Source: an uncultured Bacteroidia bacterium (GTDB taxonomy: Bacteria; Bacteroidota; Bacteroidia; Bacteroidales; UBA932). Taken from it: a DNA stretch of 64,000 bases. Position numbers and translations under genes: made by a program. The DNA lies in the NCBI GenBank assembly GCA_902792815.1, contig CADBAY010000009.1, forward strand, positions 79,474 through 143,473, in the 5' to 3' direction. This document shows positions 16,201 through 24,503 of the stretch, in pieces (within the stretch, counting starts at the first letter, position 1; every line of letters starts with the position of its first letter). The notes under the pieces were generated by a model. It saw only the letters and a list, made by a program, of their open reading frames with translations, searched no databases and was not told the DNA's origin.

Positions 16201-16509
16201 AACTGTTTCACCCAGAGGTGCATAGATGTTCTGGGTCTCGACCTTGCGGTAGCCGAGCATCTCTACATTGATGGTGTAGGGACCGCCGGGAGTTACACCG
16301 TTGATACGGTAGTTACCGTTCTGGTCGGTGAGTGCATAGTACTGCGAGCCGGTAGGCTGGTGTACTGCTACGACGGCTGCACCGACGACTCCGCCGTCCT
16401 GTGCAGTAATACGTCCGCCGATTGATGAAGTGGTCACCTGGGCAAAGGCGACAGTGCCCGCGGTCAGCATAGTGAGGGCGAGCAAAAGATGTTTGAAGAT
16501 ATTCTTCAT
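13207..16509 (-). CDS. TonB-dependent receptor, Oar-like, with carboxypeptidase-regulatory domain (paralogue A)
   Basis: A 1100-aa outer-membrane receptor. Signal peptide residues 1-23 (MKNIFKHLLLALTMLTAGTV). A carboxypeptidase-regulatory-like beta-sandwich spans ~25-115 (GGRITAQDGGVVGAAVVAV). The plug domain (~125-240) contains YVTVDGAAFNNAFGIGGNLP and SLDALEQMSVNITPFDVRHSG, a pattern typical of Oar-like receptors, and the rest is barrel, ending in the aromatic strand LLLSARLFF. The frame is open to an upstream ATG at 16542, but only the 16509 start puts a signal peptide at the N-terminus. It is divergent from, and clearly homologous to, the receptor at 16677. It stands alone between a promoter region and a terminator. 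Substrate unknown. Confidence 0.92.
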   Translation of the reverse strand: MKNIFKHLLLALTMLTAGTVAFAQVTTSSIGGRITAQDGGVVGAAVVAVHQPTGSQYYALTDQNGNYRINGVTPGGPYTINVEMLGYRKVETQNIYAPLGETVVVDALLEDESLALDALVFVADGAESNMNINRSGAGTSVSQRTMQSLPSISRSMNDVMRLTPQAAVTSNGLAVGGGNYRSSYVTVDGAAFNNAFGIGGNLPAGGTPISLDALEQMSVNITPFDVRHSGFTGGAINAVTKSGTNEWHASVYDYYTSDKVRGYKVEGDDLNQTDMLNNTTGVTVGGPIIKNKLFFFVNAEYTADTVAGSTKVVSTASGRVDPAFVPNKDVVRPTESFMQEVLKTLNDKYGYNPGRYQGYSLSTPDYKVMARIDWNINSDNRLNLRFSHTHNFDSNTPSSSVNPINPNPYDRNTYGRTSTYAQFFESSRYYQEQNFTSVAAELNSRLFEGKGANMFRVTWSHQNEPRSFVGGNFPTVDILENYLDNKAVLTSFGPDPFTYGNLRDVHTVVATEELSYTAGKHNLLAGLQYEFDNTKNGYMQGGLGYYVYDSWESFLAEGKPAAFAITHSNRDDLAQAYPSFDFHQASAYVQDEIDFSDYFKLTLGLRAELPLYPTIAGNENKEFLTLAAGSQSMKGLSTADMPKTRINLSPRLGFNWDILKNRKLVLRGGSGLYTGRIPFVWIVSVAGNSNCLQAQFIDTDGTNPNTPTFHKDTADILKDIYGGTFKAQDLAAPGGATILDKNLQMPTVWKSSLALDATLPGGIKASVEGIFNYDLNTVAALRLGYIQDDGVQLPGEPGKRAHFKSEGIKNSMSSTVAPYYLTNVNDLHGTYYSVTASLRKDFNNGLSLMAAYTRSDSKSIQEGYGDQVSSLFAGGNYSVNGANKPELGHSAFVTPNRVIANISYRIPEGKHLATTLGLFYEGFNHCYVGGYSYTRYSYTMGVRSGKYVNPVSNEGGSLNLMYIPTDAELAQMTFKDEENKAAFKKFIEDDSYLSSHRGQYSERGAKVAPWQNRINLKVAQDFIIDIAGKPTTLQIGADLNNVANLLNSNWGLTKQVSSENILEISKADATGIYTFNAPTVQNYRSTFNTWQLLLSARLFF

Positions 16510-16611
16510 AAAAAAATAAGGAAAAGTATATAAATGAACCAAATTTTCCGACGCGAAGGTACTACAATTTTCGGGAATATGAAAACAGGTTTGAACAATT
16601 TTTCAACACCC

Positions 16612-16643
16612 ATTGTGCAGGTAAGATTCTTGAGTTATCTTTG
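16612..16643 (+). promoter_or_regulatory. Promoter of the plus-strand receptor unit (ATTG-N20-TATCTTTG)
   Basis: The -7 box TATCTTTG is at 16636-16643 and ATTG lies 20 bases upstream at 16612-16615. The leader to the ATG at 16677 is about 30 nt. Confidence 0.65.
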
Positions 16644-16676
16644 TATCATATAAAAAATACAGCTATCATTTTATTT

Positions 16677-19600
16677 ATGAAAAAATCATTCAAAGCGCTG
16701 TTGCTGTCATTGGCGGCAATGTTATTTGTCGTGTCTGCATTCGCGCAGGTTACGACTGCTTCCATGAGTGGTAAAGTTGCGGACTCCGCAGGGCCTGTCG
16801 CAGGCGCCGCTGTGGTGGCCGTGCACCAGCCTACCGGCTCGCAGTATTACGCTGTAACCGACGCCGGCGGCCGTTACCACATCAACAACATCATGGCCGG
16901 CGGGCCTTATGTGGTTACTGTTTCCTGCCTCGGCTATACCGACGCCGTGTTCAAGGATATCAGCGTAGCCCTGTCCGACAACTTCGTCATCAACGCCGAT
17001 CTCCAGGAGGAGTCCCTCAACCTCGAGGCTGTTGTAGTGTCGGCCGAAAGCTCCACCTCCAACATGCGTTCCGACCGCGCCGGCGCCCTCACTTCCCTTG
17101 ATGCCAAGCAGATGATGAAGGTGCCTACGGTTACCAGGAGCATGAACGACATTCTCAAGCAGACTCCCCAGGCATTCGTTTCCGGCACCAAGACCTTCAT
17201 CGGAGGCGGCTCCTACCGTGATTCCTACGTGACGGTGGACGGCGCGGCCATGAACAACGCCTTCGGTATCGGTTCCAACCTGCCCGCCGGCGGCAGCCCC
17301 ATCTCGCTGGACGCGCTCGAGCAGATAGCAATCGCCATCACTCCGTTCGATGTACGGCAGTCCGGCTTTACCGGCGGCGGCATCAATGCGGTATCCAAGT
17401 CGGGTACCAATGAGTTCTTCGCCACCGCATACGGTTATTTCCGAAACCAGGACATGCAGGGCTACCAGGTGGCCGATTACACTCCCATAAACAAGGTCGA
17501 CAGCCGTTACATGATGTACGGCGCTTCCGTGGGCGGCCCCATCATCAAGAACAAGTTGTTCTTCTTCTTCAATGTTGAGGCCGACCGCTCCATCAGTCCC
17601 GGGCCTTCCGGCAACCTTTCCGAGCGCACCGTAGGTGCCGACGGCAAGCTTACGGACGTAGAGGGCAAGGTGTTCACCAATGGCTCGGACCGTATTGCCT
17701 ATCCTTCCTATGTGGTGATGGACGCCATTTCCGAGTATCTTAAATCCAAATACGGTTACGATCCCGGCAAGTACCTTGGATACAACGGAGAGGAGCCTTC
17801 CCTTAAGATTCTCGCCCGCGTGGACTGGAACATCAACCAGAACCACAAGTTCAACATACGTTACAATATGGTGAACAGCAAGTATATCAACGCACCCTCC
17901 ACTTCCACCACCGGCTTCGGCAACTCGGGCTTCTCCACCACCAACTGCCAGTCCTGGTACGCACAGTACTTCCAGAACGCACGTTACTACCAGGAGCAGA
18001 ACTTCTCCTCCATAGCCGCTGAACTTAACTCCCGATTCCTTGAAGGAAAACTCGGCAACTCGCTGCGTGTGACTTACTCCCACCAGTATGAGCCCCGCAG
18101 TTACGATGGTGGTTACTTCCCTTTCGTGGACCTGGTGGTAAACGATGTGAACGGAGATAAGAAAGCACACATCTATACTACGTTCGGCAATGAGGCTTTC
18201 TCTTACGGGAACCTCCGAGATGTAGGAACGTTCGTCGCCACCGACGAGCTTACCTACAGCCTGGGCAAGCACTCCCTCCTGGGTGGTCTTTCATTTGAAT
18301 GGGATAATACCAAGAACGGATTCCAGCGTATGGGCGCCGGCGCCTACGTATTCGATTTTGCCGACGAGCAGGCTCTCTACGACGCTGTGAAGGGAGGTAC
18401 GCTCTTCGATAACCCCCAGCAGTTCGTCATAACCCACGGCAACAATGCTACCTTCGCGCAGGAGTATCCTCATTTCAATTTCGGCCAGCTGTCTTTCTAT
18501 CTGCAGGACAATTATAATGTGAGCGACAATTTCAAGCTCACCGCCGGAGTGCGCTTCGAGCTGCCTTTCTATCCTTCCCTCGATTTCAACCGCAATACCA
18601 GGGTTGAAGAGGCCACCTTCGCTCCTACTGCCAACAATCCTTCCGGCAAATACAGCACGGTGGACACTCCTGCCACGAGGCTCAGCATTTCGCCCCGTAT
18701 CGGTTTCAACTGGGACATCCTGGGCAACCGCAAACTCGTGCTCCGCGGCGGTACAGGCGTATTCGTGGGCCGTATCCCCTTCGTGTGGATAGTGGGCCAG
18801 TCGGGTGATGCCGGAGTGCTCCAGACCACAGTTGTCAGGTCAGAGGATATCCCTACAATCGGTAACAACCGCGACGCCATCCTCAAGCAGATTTATCCTT
18901 CCGGCTACAATGCTGCCGCTGCAGGTCTTAACCTGACGTCCATCACCCTGATGGATCCTCAGCTCAAGAACCCCACAACCTGGAAGAGCTCGCTGGCTCT
19001 CGACTTTGTGCTGCCCGGCGATATCAAGGCATCCGTCGAGGGTGTACTCAAGGAAGATATCCACGTGGTTACCCTGACCGACATAGGCCTCAGGGCCCCT
19101 ACCTCCCTTATCAGCACAGGTACTCCCGGTGTCGCAGCAAGGCCTTATTATGGCAACGGCTATTACGACGGCCAGATCAAGGATGCTTACCTGATCAACA
19201 ATGTCAGCGGACTCGGCAAGGCCGGTCAGTACTATTCCGTTACCGCCAAGCTCGAAAAGAACAACTGGCATGGCCTGAGCGCCAATATCGCCTACACATA
19301 CAGCAAAGCCAAAGTCATCATCGACGGTGTCGGCGACCAGCCCGGCTCGGCATGGAAGGCCCTTGTGTCACAGAGAGGTACCAATAATGCTGAATTGGGT
19401 TACGCAAGCTATGTGATGCCTCATCGTGTAATCGGAAACATCAGCTACTCACAGGATTACGCAAAGTTCTTCGGTACCACCGTGGCCCTTTCCTATTACG
19501 GAGGTCCTACGTCGCGCGCCAATTGCGACTACGTGAACAATGTGTTTGCCGACGGTGCCTATAACTACAGTCTTATCGACATTCCCACCCAGGAGCAGCT

Positions 19601-20096
19601 TCAGGGCTGGACCTTCAAGGACTATACCGACAAGGACGGCAACGTGACCTACTCCGCCTCCGACCAGAAGGCCGATTTCGAGAATTATATCCAGCAGGAC
19701 GCATACCTGAGCAAGAACAGGGGTAAAATAGCCGAGCGCAACGGAATGGTCGGTCCTTGGATCCACAAGTTCGACTTCAAGGTTAACCAGAACTTCTACT
19801 TCTACACCGGAGCCAAGCACCATCGCCATACCATCCAGGTAGGCATGGATATGCTGAACATAGGCAACCTGCTCAGTCCTTTCTGGGGCAATACCTGGAG
19901 CATCAACGCAGGTGACGGCTATGGTAACACCATACCTGTCAACCTGACCAACCCTGCGGCTGTTTATACCGAGGGCGCCACCCCCGTATTCCAGTTCCAG
20001 AAGAACGGTTCCGACATCCTTACCAATACCTATTCGCGTTACAAGGGTCTCTCTTCCACATGGGAGATGATACTCAGCCTCCGTTACATCTTCTAA
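16677..20096 (+). CDS. TonB-dependent receptor, Oar-like, with carboxypeptidase-regulatory domain (paralogue B)
   Basis: A 1139-aa outer-membrane receptor with the same layout as paralogue A: signal peptide (MKKSFKALLLSLAAMLFVVSAFA), carboxypeptidase-regulatory domain ~27-115, plug with YVTVDGAAMNNAFGIGSNLP and ALEQIAIAITPFDVRQSG, and a long barrel ending WEMILSLRYIF. Many barrel segments match paralogue A closely (GGPIIKNKLFFF, ARYYQEQNFSSIAAELNSR, SISPRIGFNWDIL), so the two arose by duplication. An upstream ATG at 16641 lies inside the promoter box and is rejected. The gene is followed 13 bp later by a lipoprotein gene, consistent with a receptor-lipoprotein pair. Substrate not directly shown. 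Confidence 0.93.
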   Translation: MKKSFKALLLSLAAMLFVVSAFAQVTTASMSGKVADSAGPVAGAAVVAVHQPTGSQYYAVTDAGGRYHINNIMAGGPYVVTVSCLGYTDAVFKDISVALSDNFVINADLQEESLNLEAVVVSAESSTSNMRSDRAGALTSLDAKQMMKVPTVTRSMNDILKQTPQAFVSGTKTFIGGGSYRDSYVTVDGAAMNNAFGIGSNLPAGGSPISLDALEQIAIAITPFDVRQSGFTGGGINAVSKSGTNEFFATAYGYFRNQDMQGYQVADYTPINKVDSRYMMYGASVGGPIIKNKLFFFFNVEADRSISPGPSGNLSERTVGADGKLTDVEGKVFTNGSDRIAYPSYVVMDAISEYLKSKYGYDPGKYLGYNGEEPSLKILARVDWNINQNHKFNIRYNMVNSKYINAPSTSTTGFGNSGFSTTNCQSWYAQYFQNARYYQEQNFSSIAAELNSRFLEGKLGNSLRVTYSHQYEPRSYDGGYFPFVDLVVNDVNGDKKAHIYTTFGNEAFSYGNLRDVGTFVATDELTYSLGKHSLLGGLSFEWDNTKNGFQRMGAGAYVFDFADEQALYDAVKGGTLFDNPQQFVITHGNNATFAQEYPHFNFGQLSFYLQDNYNVSDNFKLTAGVRFELPFYPSLDFNRNTRVEEATFAPTANNPSGKYSTVDTPATRLSISPRIGFNWDILGNRKLVLRGGTGVFVGRIPFVWIVGQSGDAGVLQTTVVRSEDIPTIGNNRDAILKQIYPSGYNAAAAGLNLTSITLMDPQLKNPTTWKSSLALDFVLPGDIKASVEGVLKEDIHVVTLTDIGLRAPTSLISTGTPGVAARPYYGNGYYDGQIKDAYLINNVSGLGKAGQYYSVTAKLEKNNWHGLSANIAYTYSKAKVIIDGVGDQPGSAWKALVSQRGTNNAELGYASYVMPHRVIGNISYSQDYAKFFGTTVALSYYGGPTSRANCDYVNNVFADGAYNYSLIDIPTQEQLQGWTFKDYTDKDGNVTYSASDQKADFENYIQQDAYLSKNRGKIAERNGMVGPWIHKFDFKVNQNFYFYTGAKHHRHTIQVGMDMLNIGNLLSPFWGNTWSINAGDGYGNTIPVNLTNPAAVYTEGATPVFQFQKNGSDILTNTYSRYKGLSSTWEMILSLRYIF

Positions 20097-20109
20097 CAGT
20101 TGAAAGAAT

Positions 20110-21993
20110 ATGAAACTCAATAAGTTATTTATCGCGATCGTAATTCCCGCGCTGGCCCTGCTCGCAGCCTGCCGGCCCGAGAGTGACGTGCTCCCCAGGA
20201 TTTCTACCGACAAGGGAATCTTTGAAGTGGCTGAAGCCGGAGGCGACGTTGTTGTCAAGCTCCTTTCGGACGAAGACTGGACAGCGGCCGTTTCTCCCGC
20301 AACCACCCTTGATGAGGTTGACGGCATAAGCGTAACCCCCGCTTCAGGCAAAGCCTCCCCCGAAGAGCAGACCGTGACCATCAAGGTTGCCAACAATGCT
20401 GGTTATAACCGTGCGGCGCTTGTATCGTTCATCGGCTCCAAACTCAGCGGCGCCGTGACAGTCAATCAGAAAGGCGCCTTGGGCGAGAGGGTGCTCAAGC
20501 TTACCGTCCAGGAATTCCTGGACAAAGAACCGGACGCTACTGTATTCTACGAACTTACCGGTACTGTAACCAAGATTACCGACGAGTTCTACAACGACTT
20601 CTGGCTCAACGACGGCACTGCCGATGGCGACGGAATCTACACCTACGGTCTCTTCGAGTCCAAGGGTGCATCCCGTATAAACTATTACATGCAGCAGATG
20701 GACATCCGCGAGGGCGATGAACTCACCATGCGTGCCGTCCGCAGCGCTTACAATGGCCAGCCCCAGGCCGGCAGCGCTTACTATGTATCCCACAAGAAAT
20801 CTGCAAAACCCAGCATTGCCCTCGGCCTTGAAAAATACGAGGCCGGCGCTACCGGCGAGACTTTCGAACTTCCCGTCAATTCCAACGCCGTTACCTGGAC
20901 TCTCAGCTCCGACGTGGACTGGCTTAGTTTTGAACCTGCCACAGGCAACGCTTCGACTACCGTAAAAGTTTCTGTTGCCGCCGGTCCGGACGCCGAGGGT
21001 ACTATTACCCTGTCTGCTTCCGGCCTGGAATCCAAGACCTGCAAGGTCATCCGTTCCGAGCTTCCCGTGCTTACCATTTCAGAGGTTCTCAATGCCGAGA
21101 AGGGAAGCCTGCTCGCTACCAAGTCCTCTCTCGTGGTTGCCAGGACTACAAAGGGATTCGTGCTGTCCGACGGCACCAAGGCCGTGTATGTTTACGATAA
21201 CGGTGCCAATACCGTCGCTATAGGTGACATGGTTACCGTCAAGGGAGCCAAGACCGTATATAACGGCGTTCACGAGGTCGAGAAAGTCAAGTCAGTGACC
21301 ATCGAATCCAACGGTAACAACGTAACTTACCCCAACCCCAAGTATGTTAGCGACTATGCTGTCGACTACACTTCCGAGGAGGCCGAATACATCACCATCG
21401 CCGGCAAGCTGGTGGTTTCCGGCAACTACCTGAATATTGAACTTGAAGGTGTCGATTCGGGAGTGAAGCAGGGCAGCATTGTGTACCCTGTGGACGAGCT
21501 GAACGCCAAGGGCTTCGACGGCAAGGATATCGTGGTTACCGGTTACTTCAACGGACTCTCCGGCGGCGGCAAGTACCTGAACGTGATTGCTACCTCCATC
21601 AAGGGATGCACTCCCGGAGCAAAGGGCACATACTCCAACCCTTACAAGCCCTCTGAGATCGCTCCCATACTGATCGGCGGGACAACGATTGAAGGCAATG
21701 TCTTCGTGGCCGGCAAGGTTTCCAAGATCGCCAGCCAGTTCGGAACTAAATATGGCAATTCCCAGTTCTGGATTTCCGACGACGGAGCCTTCAAGAACGA
21801 TCCGGCACAGGATTTCGAGGCCTACAATGTATGGTATCTTGGCAACAAGTACTGGGCAGAGGGCGACAAGACCGTCGCAGAAGGCGATGAGGTTCTTATT
21901 TACGGCGAGGTTACCTACTTTGCCAAGAACAACGTCGCCGAAACCAACGGCAAGAAGGCCTACCTGCATTCGCTGAACGGCGCAGTAAAATAA
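20110..21993 (+). CDS. Surface lipoprotein with BACON and OB-fold-like domains
   Basis: A 627-aa lipoprotein; the lipobox LLAAC puts the acylated Cys at 21, followed by acidic residues (RPESD) that may favour surface export. Visible modules are: a BACON-type sandwich (~30-125), an OB-fold-like domain (~130-235, LTGTVTKITDEFYNDFWLNDGT), a second BACON (~240-320), a pair of OB-like strands sets (~325-510, with GFVLSDGTKAVYVYDN and ITIAGKLVVSGNYLNIELEG), and a C-terminal DUF6359-like domain (~515-627, FWISDDGAFKNDPAQDFEAY). OB folds of this kind occur in secreted nucleic-acid-active proteins. It is the second gene after the receptor and precedes a terminator. Its modules recur in another order in the next protein. 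Confidence 0.8.
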   Translation: MKLNKLFIAIVIPALALLAACRPESDVLPRISTDKGIFEVAEAGGDVVVKLLSDEDWTAAVSPATTLDEVDGISVTPASGKASPEEQTVTIKVANNAGYNRAALVSFIGSKLSGAVTVNQKGALGERVLKLTVQEFLDKEPDATVFYELTGTVTKITDEFYNDFWLNDGTADGDGIYTYGLFESKGASRINYYMQQMDIREGDELTMRAVRSAYNGQPQAGSAYYVSHKKSAKPSIALGLEKYEAGATGETFELPVNSNAVTWTLSSDVDWLSFEPATGNASTTVKVSVAAGPDAEGTITLSASGLESKTCKVIRSELPVLTISEVLNAEKGSLLATKSSLVVARTTKGFVLSDGTKAVYVYDNGANTVAIGDMVTVKGAKTVYNGVHEVEKVKSVTIESNGNNVTYPNPKYVSDYAVDYTSEEAEYITIAGKLVVSGNYLNIELEGVDSGVKQGSIVYPVDELNAKGFDGKDIVVTGYFNGLSGGGKYLNVIATSIKGCTPGAKGTYSNPYKPSEIAPILIGGTTIEGNVFVAGKVSKIASQFGTKYGNSQFWISDDGAFKNDPAQDFEAYNVWYLGNKYWAEGDKTVAEGDEVLIYGEVTYFAKNNVAETNGKKAYLHSLNGAVK

Positions 21994-22014
21994 TCTTGCG
22001 TCACATGTCATTTC

Positions 22015-22053
22015 CGTCCCGACGGCCGCCCGGCCGCCGGGACGATTTTTATT
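22015..22053 (+). terminator. Intrinsic terminator after the first receptor-lipoprotein unit
   Basis: A 12-bp GC-rich stem (CGTCCCGACGGC / GCCGCCGGGACG, one mismatch) with a 6-nt loop is followed by ATTTTTATT, 21 bases after the stop codon. Confidence 0.85.
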
Positions 22054-22082
22054 GCACTTTTTTGAAAAAAAGTGTATATTTG
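22051..22082 (+). promoter_or_regulatory. Promoter of the second unit (ATTG-N20-TATATTTG)
   Basis: ATTG at 22051-22054 and the -7 box TATATTTG at 22075-22082 are 20 bases apart, overlapping the tail of the terminator. The leader to the ATG at 22125 is about 35 nt. Confidence 0.65.
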
Positions 22083-22124
22083 AAAATCATTAAATCGGAC
22101 AATTATATTAAATAACGCGTTATT

Positions 22125-24497
22125 ATGAAATTCAAAGGATTGTTTATCGCTTTGGCTGCCGCTGTGGCTTCATTGCTCGTGGCATGCCAGAAGGAAAAAC
22201 CCGTTTTTGGTATCTCTGTTGACAAGGATGTCATAGAATTCACCCAGAGCGGCGGACAGGCTCAGGTGCAAGTCACCACAGCGCAGGCTTGGAATGTGAG
22301 CATTCCTGCAGATGCGCAGGCTTGGCTCTCCGCCGAGCCCACAAGCGGCACAGGCAAGGCCGTCGTCACTTTTACAGCCAAAGCCAATGACGGCAAAGAC
22401 CGCAAGACCGGACTTAAGATCAATGCGGGCATGGCCGGCTATGTGGCCATAACTGTCTCCCAACCCGGCTCTCTCAAGCCCGGTGACGGTCTTACTGCCG
22501 CCACTGCCTGGAGCGCTAGCGAAGCTAATGCCTGGATCAAGGCCAATCTCGCCGACAAAGAAGTCACTTCAACCAAGTATTATGTCAAGGGCATAATCCA
22601 CAAGGTGCAGACTACCTTCGAGGCCAGCGGTAATTATGGTAATGCCGTATTCTTTATTTCCGATGACGGAAAGGCAGCTTCCGATGATTTCGAGGCCTAC
22701 CAGGTTTATTATCTTGGCGGCCGCCAGTGGAAGAAGGGAGATACTGAAGTACAGGTCGGCGACGAAGTGATTCTCTACGGCCCCGTCACCCTCTTTGGCT
22801 CAACCGCCGAGACTTCCGGCAAAGGCGCGGCTTACATCTACAGCCTCAACGGCGTAACCGATGGCGGTTCGGTCAATCCCGAAGATCCCAGCAAGGTGGA
22901 GCAAATCACCTGCGCCGAGTTCATCTCCAAGGCAGACCCGAACACTACCTACCGCCTGGTCGGCAAGGTCACTTCTTCGGTCAACGAAAAGTACTGCTCC
23001 TTCGACATGAACGACGGCACTGCTACCGTGGTGGTATGGACCGTCAACAATGCCTCCGACTGGTCAAGCAAGGTCAAGCAGGGCGGTACCGTAACCGTAC
23101 GCGGCAAGTATCTCCGCTACGAGAACAACGGCAGCGTGAAGCACGAGATGGTGGATGCCTACATCGAGGCGTTCACGGAAGGCTCCGACCAGCCCGCCGA
23201 GACGGTTACCGGTACGGTGGCCCAGACCATAGCCGCCAACGACGGCACAAACGTGGTTATCCCCGAATCGACTGTGATGGCCATATCCAAGCAAGGCATA
23301 GTGGTCAGCGACGGCACCGCCAACGTGTACCTGTACTTCGATGCCAAGAACAACGAAACCGTACCTTCAGTGGCTATCGGCGACAAAGTTAAGGTTGAGG
23401 CCGAGAAAGCCACCTACGGCGGAGTGCCCGAGCTCAAGGCTCCCAAGGTCACCAAGCTTTCTTCCGGTGGTGCGGTAACCTATCCCGAACCCAAGGACCT
23501 GAATCCTATTGCCACAAGCTACAATTCCAATGTGACCGAGTTCGTGAAGATGACCGGCACGCTCAAGATTTCCGGCAACTATGTGAACCTTGAGATGGAC
23601 GGCGTTGATTCGAATTCCAAGATGGGTTCCGTCTCCGCTCCGCTCGATGCTCTGGGAGCCAGCTCGTTCGACGGCAAGAAAGTCACCGTCAAGGGTTACT
23701 TCAGCGGTATTACCGGCAGCGGTAAGTATATCAATGTGGTCGCTACAGAGATTACCCCCGCCGATCCTGATGCCAAGTACTGCAATGTGTCTCCCGCTTC
23801 CATCAGCGCCAAGGCCGACGATACTTCTGCATCATTCAGCATTTCCTCCAACGCTGCCTGGACGGCTACTTCCGACAACGCCGACTTTACCCTGTCTCCT
23901 GCCTCCGGCACCGGTGACGCAACGGTAACCGTGAGCTTTGCAGCCAACAGCGGCGATGCTCCAAAGGTGGCCCATATCACAGTAGCCTGCGCCGACGCCG
24001 GCGTGAATGCGACCGTTACCATCACCCAGGCCAAGCCTTCGAGCGGCGCTGGTTCTTCATACGTATTAGATGGAGAGGCTATCAAAGCTGCACATGCCGA
24101 AAAATGGGCATACGATAGTGGCGCAAAGAGCGTGACAGCCACAGATGGAAGCGTATGGACCCTTTTCAATACTTATGCAAATACTTCACAGGTAACTGTG
24201 CAGATGAACAAAGGGAAGGGCGCTTATGTTCTTACTCCCGTACTTCCTTCCGGCAAGTCGGTAAAGAAAATAGCTGTTGTACTTAACAAAAAGAATGACG
24301 GCACCGGAGAAATGGGGGACCGTCCCATGGATATCCTGAATGCCGACGGCACAACCACACTTCTGAATAATGTCACCGGCCAGGCGCTGGCCGACGGTCT
24401 TGAAGTTCCTGACGGCAATGCTCAGGTGAGGATCATCTGTGACGAAACGGATGGCGGTGCTGTCTATATCACCAGCATCACAGTATTTTACGAATAA
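22125..24497 (+). CDS. Surface lipoprotein with BACON, DUF6359-like and OB-fold-like domains
   Basis: A 790-aa lipoprotein with acylated Cys21 (lipobox LLVAC) followed by QKEKP, which resembles a surface-export signal. Modules in order: BACON (~30-115), DUF6359-like (~120-245, VFFISDDGKAASDDFEAYQV), OB-fold (~255-355, FDMNDGTATVVVWTVNN), a double OB-like region (~365-550, GIVVSDGTANVYLYFD and MTGTLKISGNYVNLEMDGVD), a second BACON (~555-645) and a C-terminal domain (~650-790) that may bind a ligand. It is a paralogue of the 627-aa protein with the modules rearranged. It opens a six-gene unit with spacings of 5-9 bp. Binding of nucleic acid is inferred from the OB folds and neighbours. Confidence 0.8.
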   Translation: MKFKGLFIALAAAVASLLVACQKEKPVFGISVDKDVIEFTQSGGQAQVQVTTAQAWNVSIPADAQAWLSAEPTSGTGKAVVTFTAKANDGKDRKTGLKINAGMAGYVAITVSQPGSLKPGDGLTAATAWSASEANAWIKANLADKEVTSTKYYVKGIIHKVQTTFEASGNYGNAVFFISDDGKAASDDFEAYQVYYLGGRQWKKGDTEVQVGDEVILYGPVTLFGSTAETSGKGAAYIYSLNGVTDGGSVNPEDPSKVEQITCAEFISKADPNTTYRLVGKVTSSVNEKYCSFDMNDGTATVVVWTVNNASDWSSKVKQGGTVTVRGKYLRYENNGSVKHEMVDAYIEAFTEGSDQPAETVTGTVAQTIAANDGTNVVIPESTVMAISKQGIVVSDGTANVYLYFDAKNNETVPSVAIGDKVKVEAEKATYGGVPELKAPKVTKLSSGGAVTYPEPKDLNPIATSYNSNVTEFVKMTGTLKISGNYVNLEMDGVDSNSKMGSVSAPLDALGASSFDGKKVTVKGYFSGITGSGKYINVVATEITPADPDAKYCNVSPASISAKADDTSASFSISSNAAWTATSDNADFTLSPASGTGDATVTVSFAANSGDAPKVAHITVACADAGVNATVTITQAKPSSGAGSSYVLDGEAIKAAHAEKWAYDSGAKSVTATDGSVWTLFNTYANTSQVTVQMNKGKGAYVLTPVLPSGKSVKKIAVVLNKKNDGTGEMGDRPMDILNADGTTTLLNNVTGQALADGLEVPDGNAQVRIICDETDGGAVYITSITVFYE

Positions 24498-24503
24498 TCT
24501 TAC

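Noticed and set aside
16722-18272. 516-codon minus-strand frame inside the plus-strand TonB receptor
   Set aside because: Antisense shadow of a clear receptor plug and barrel; Gly/Val/His-rich with no signal peptide or domain.
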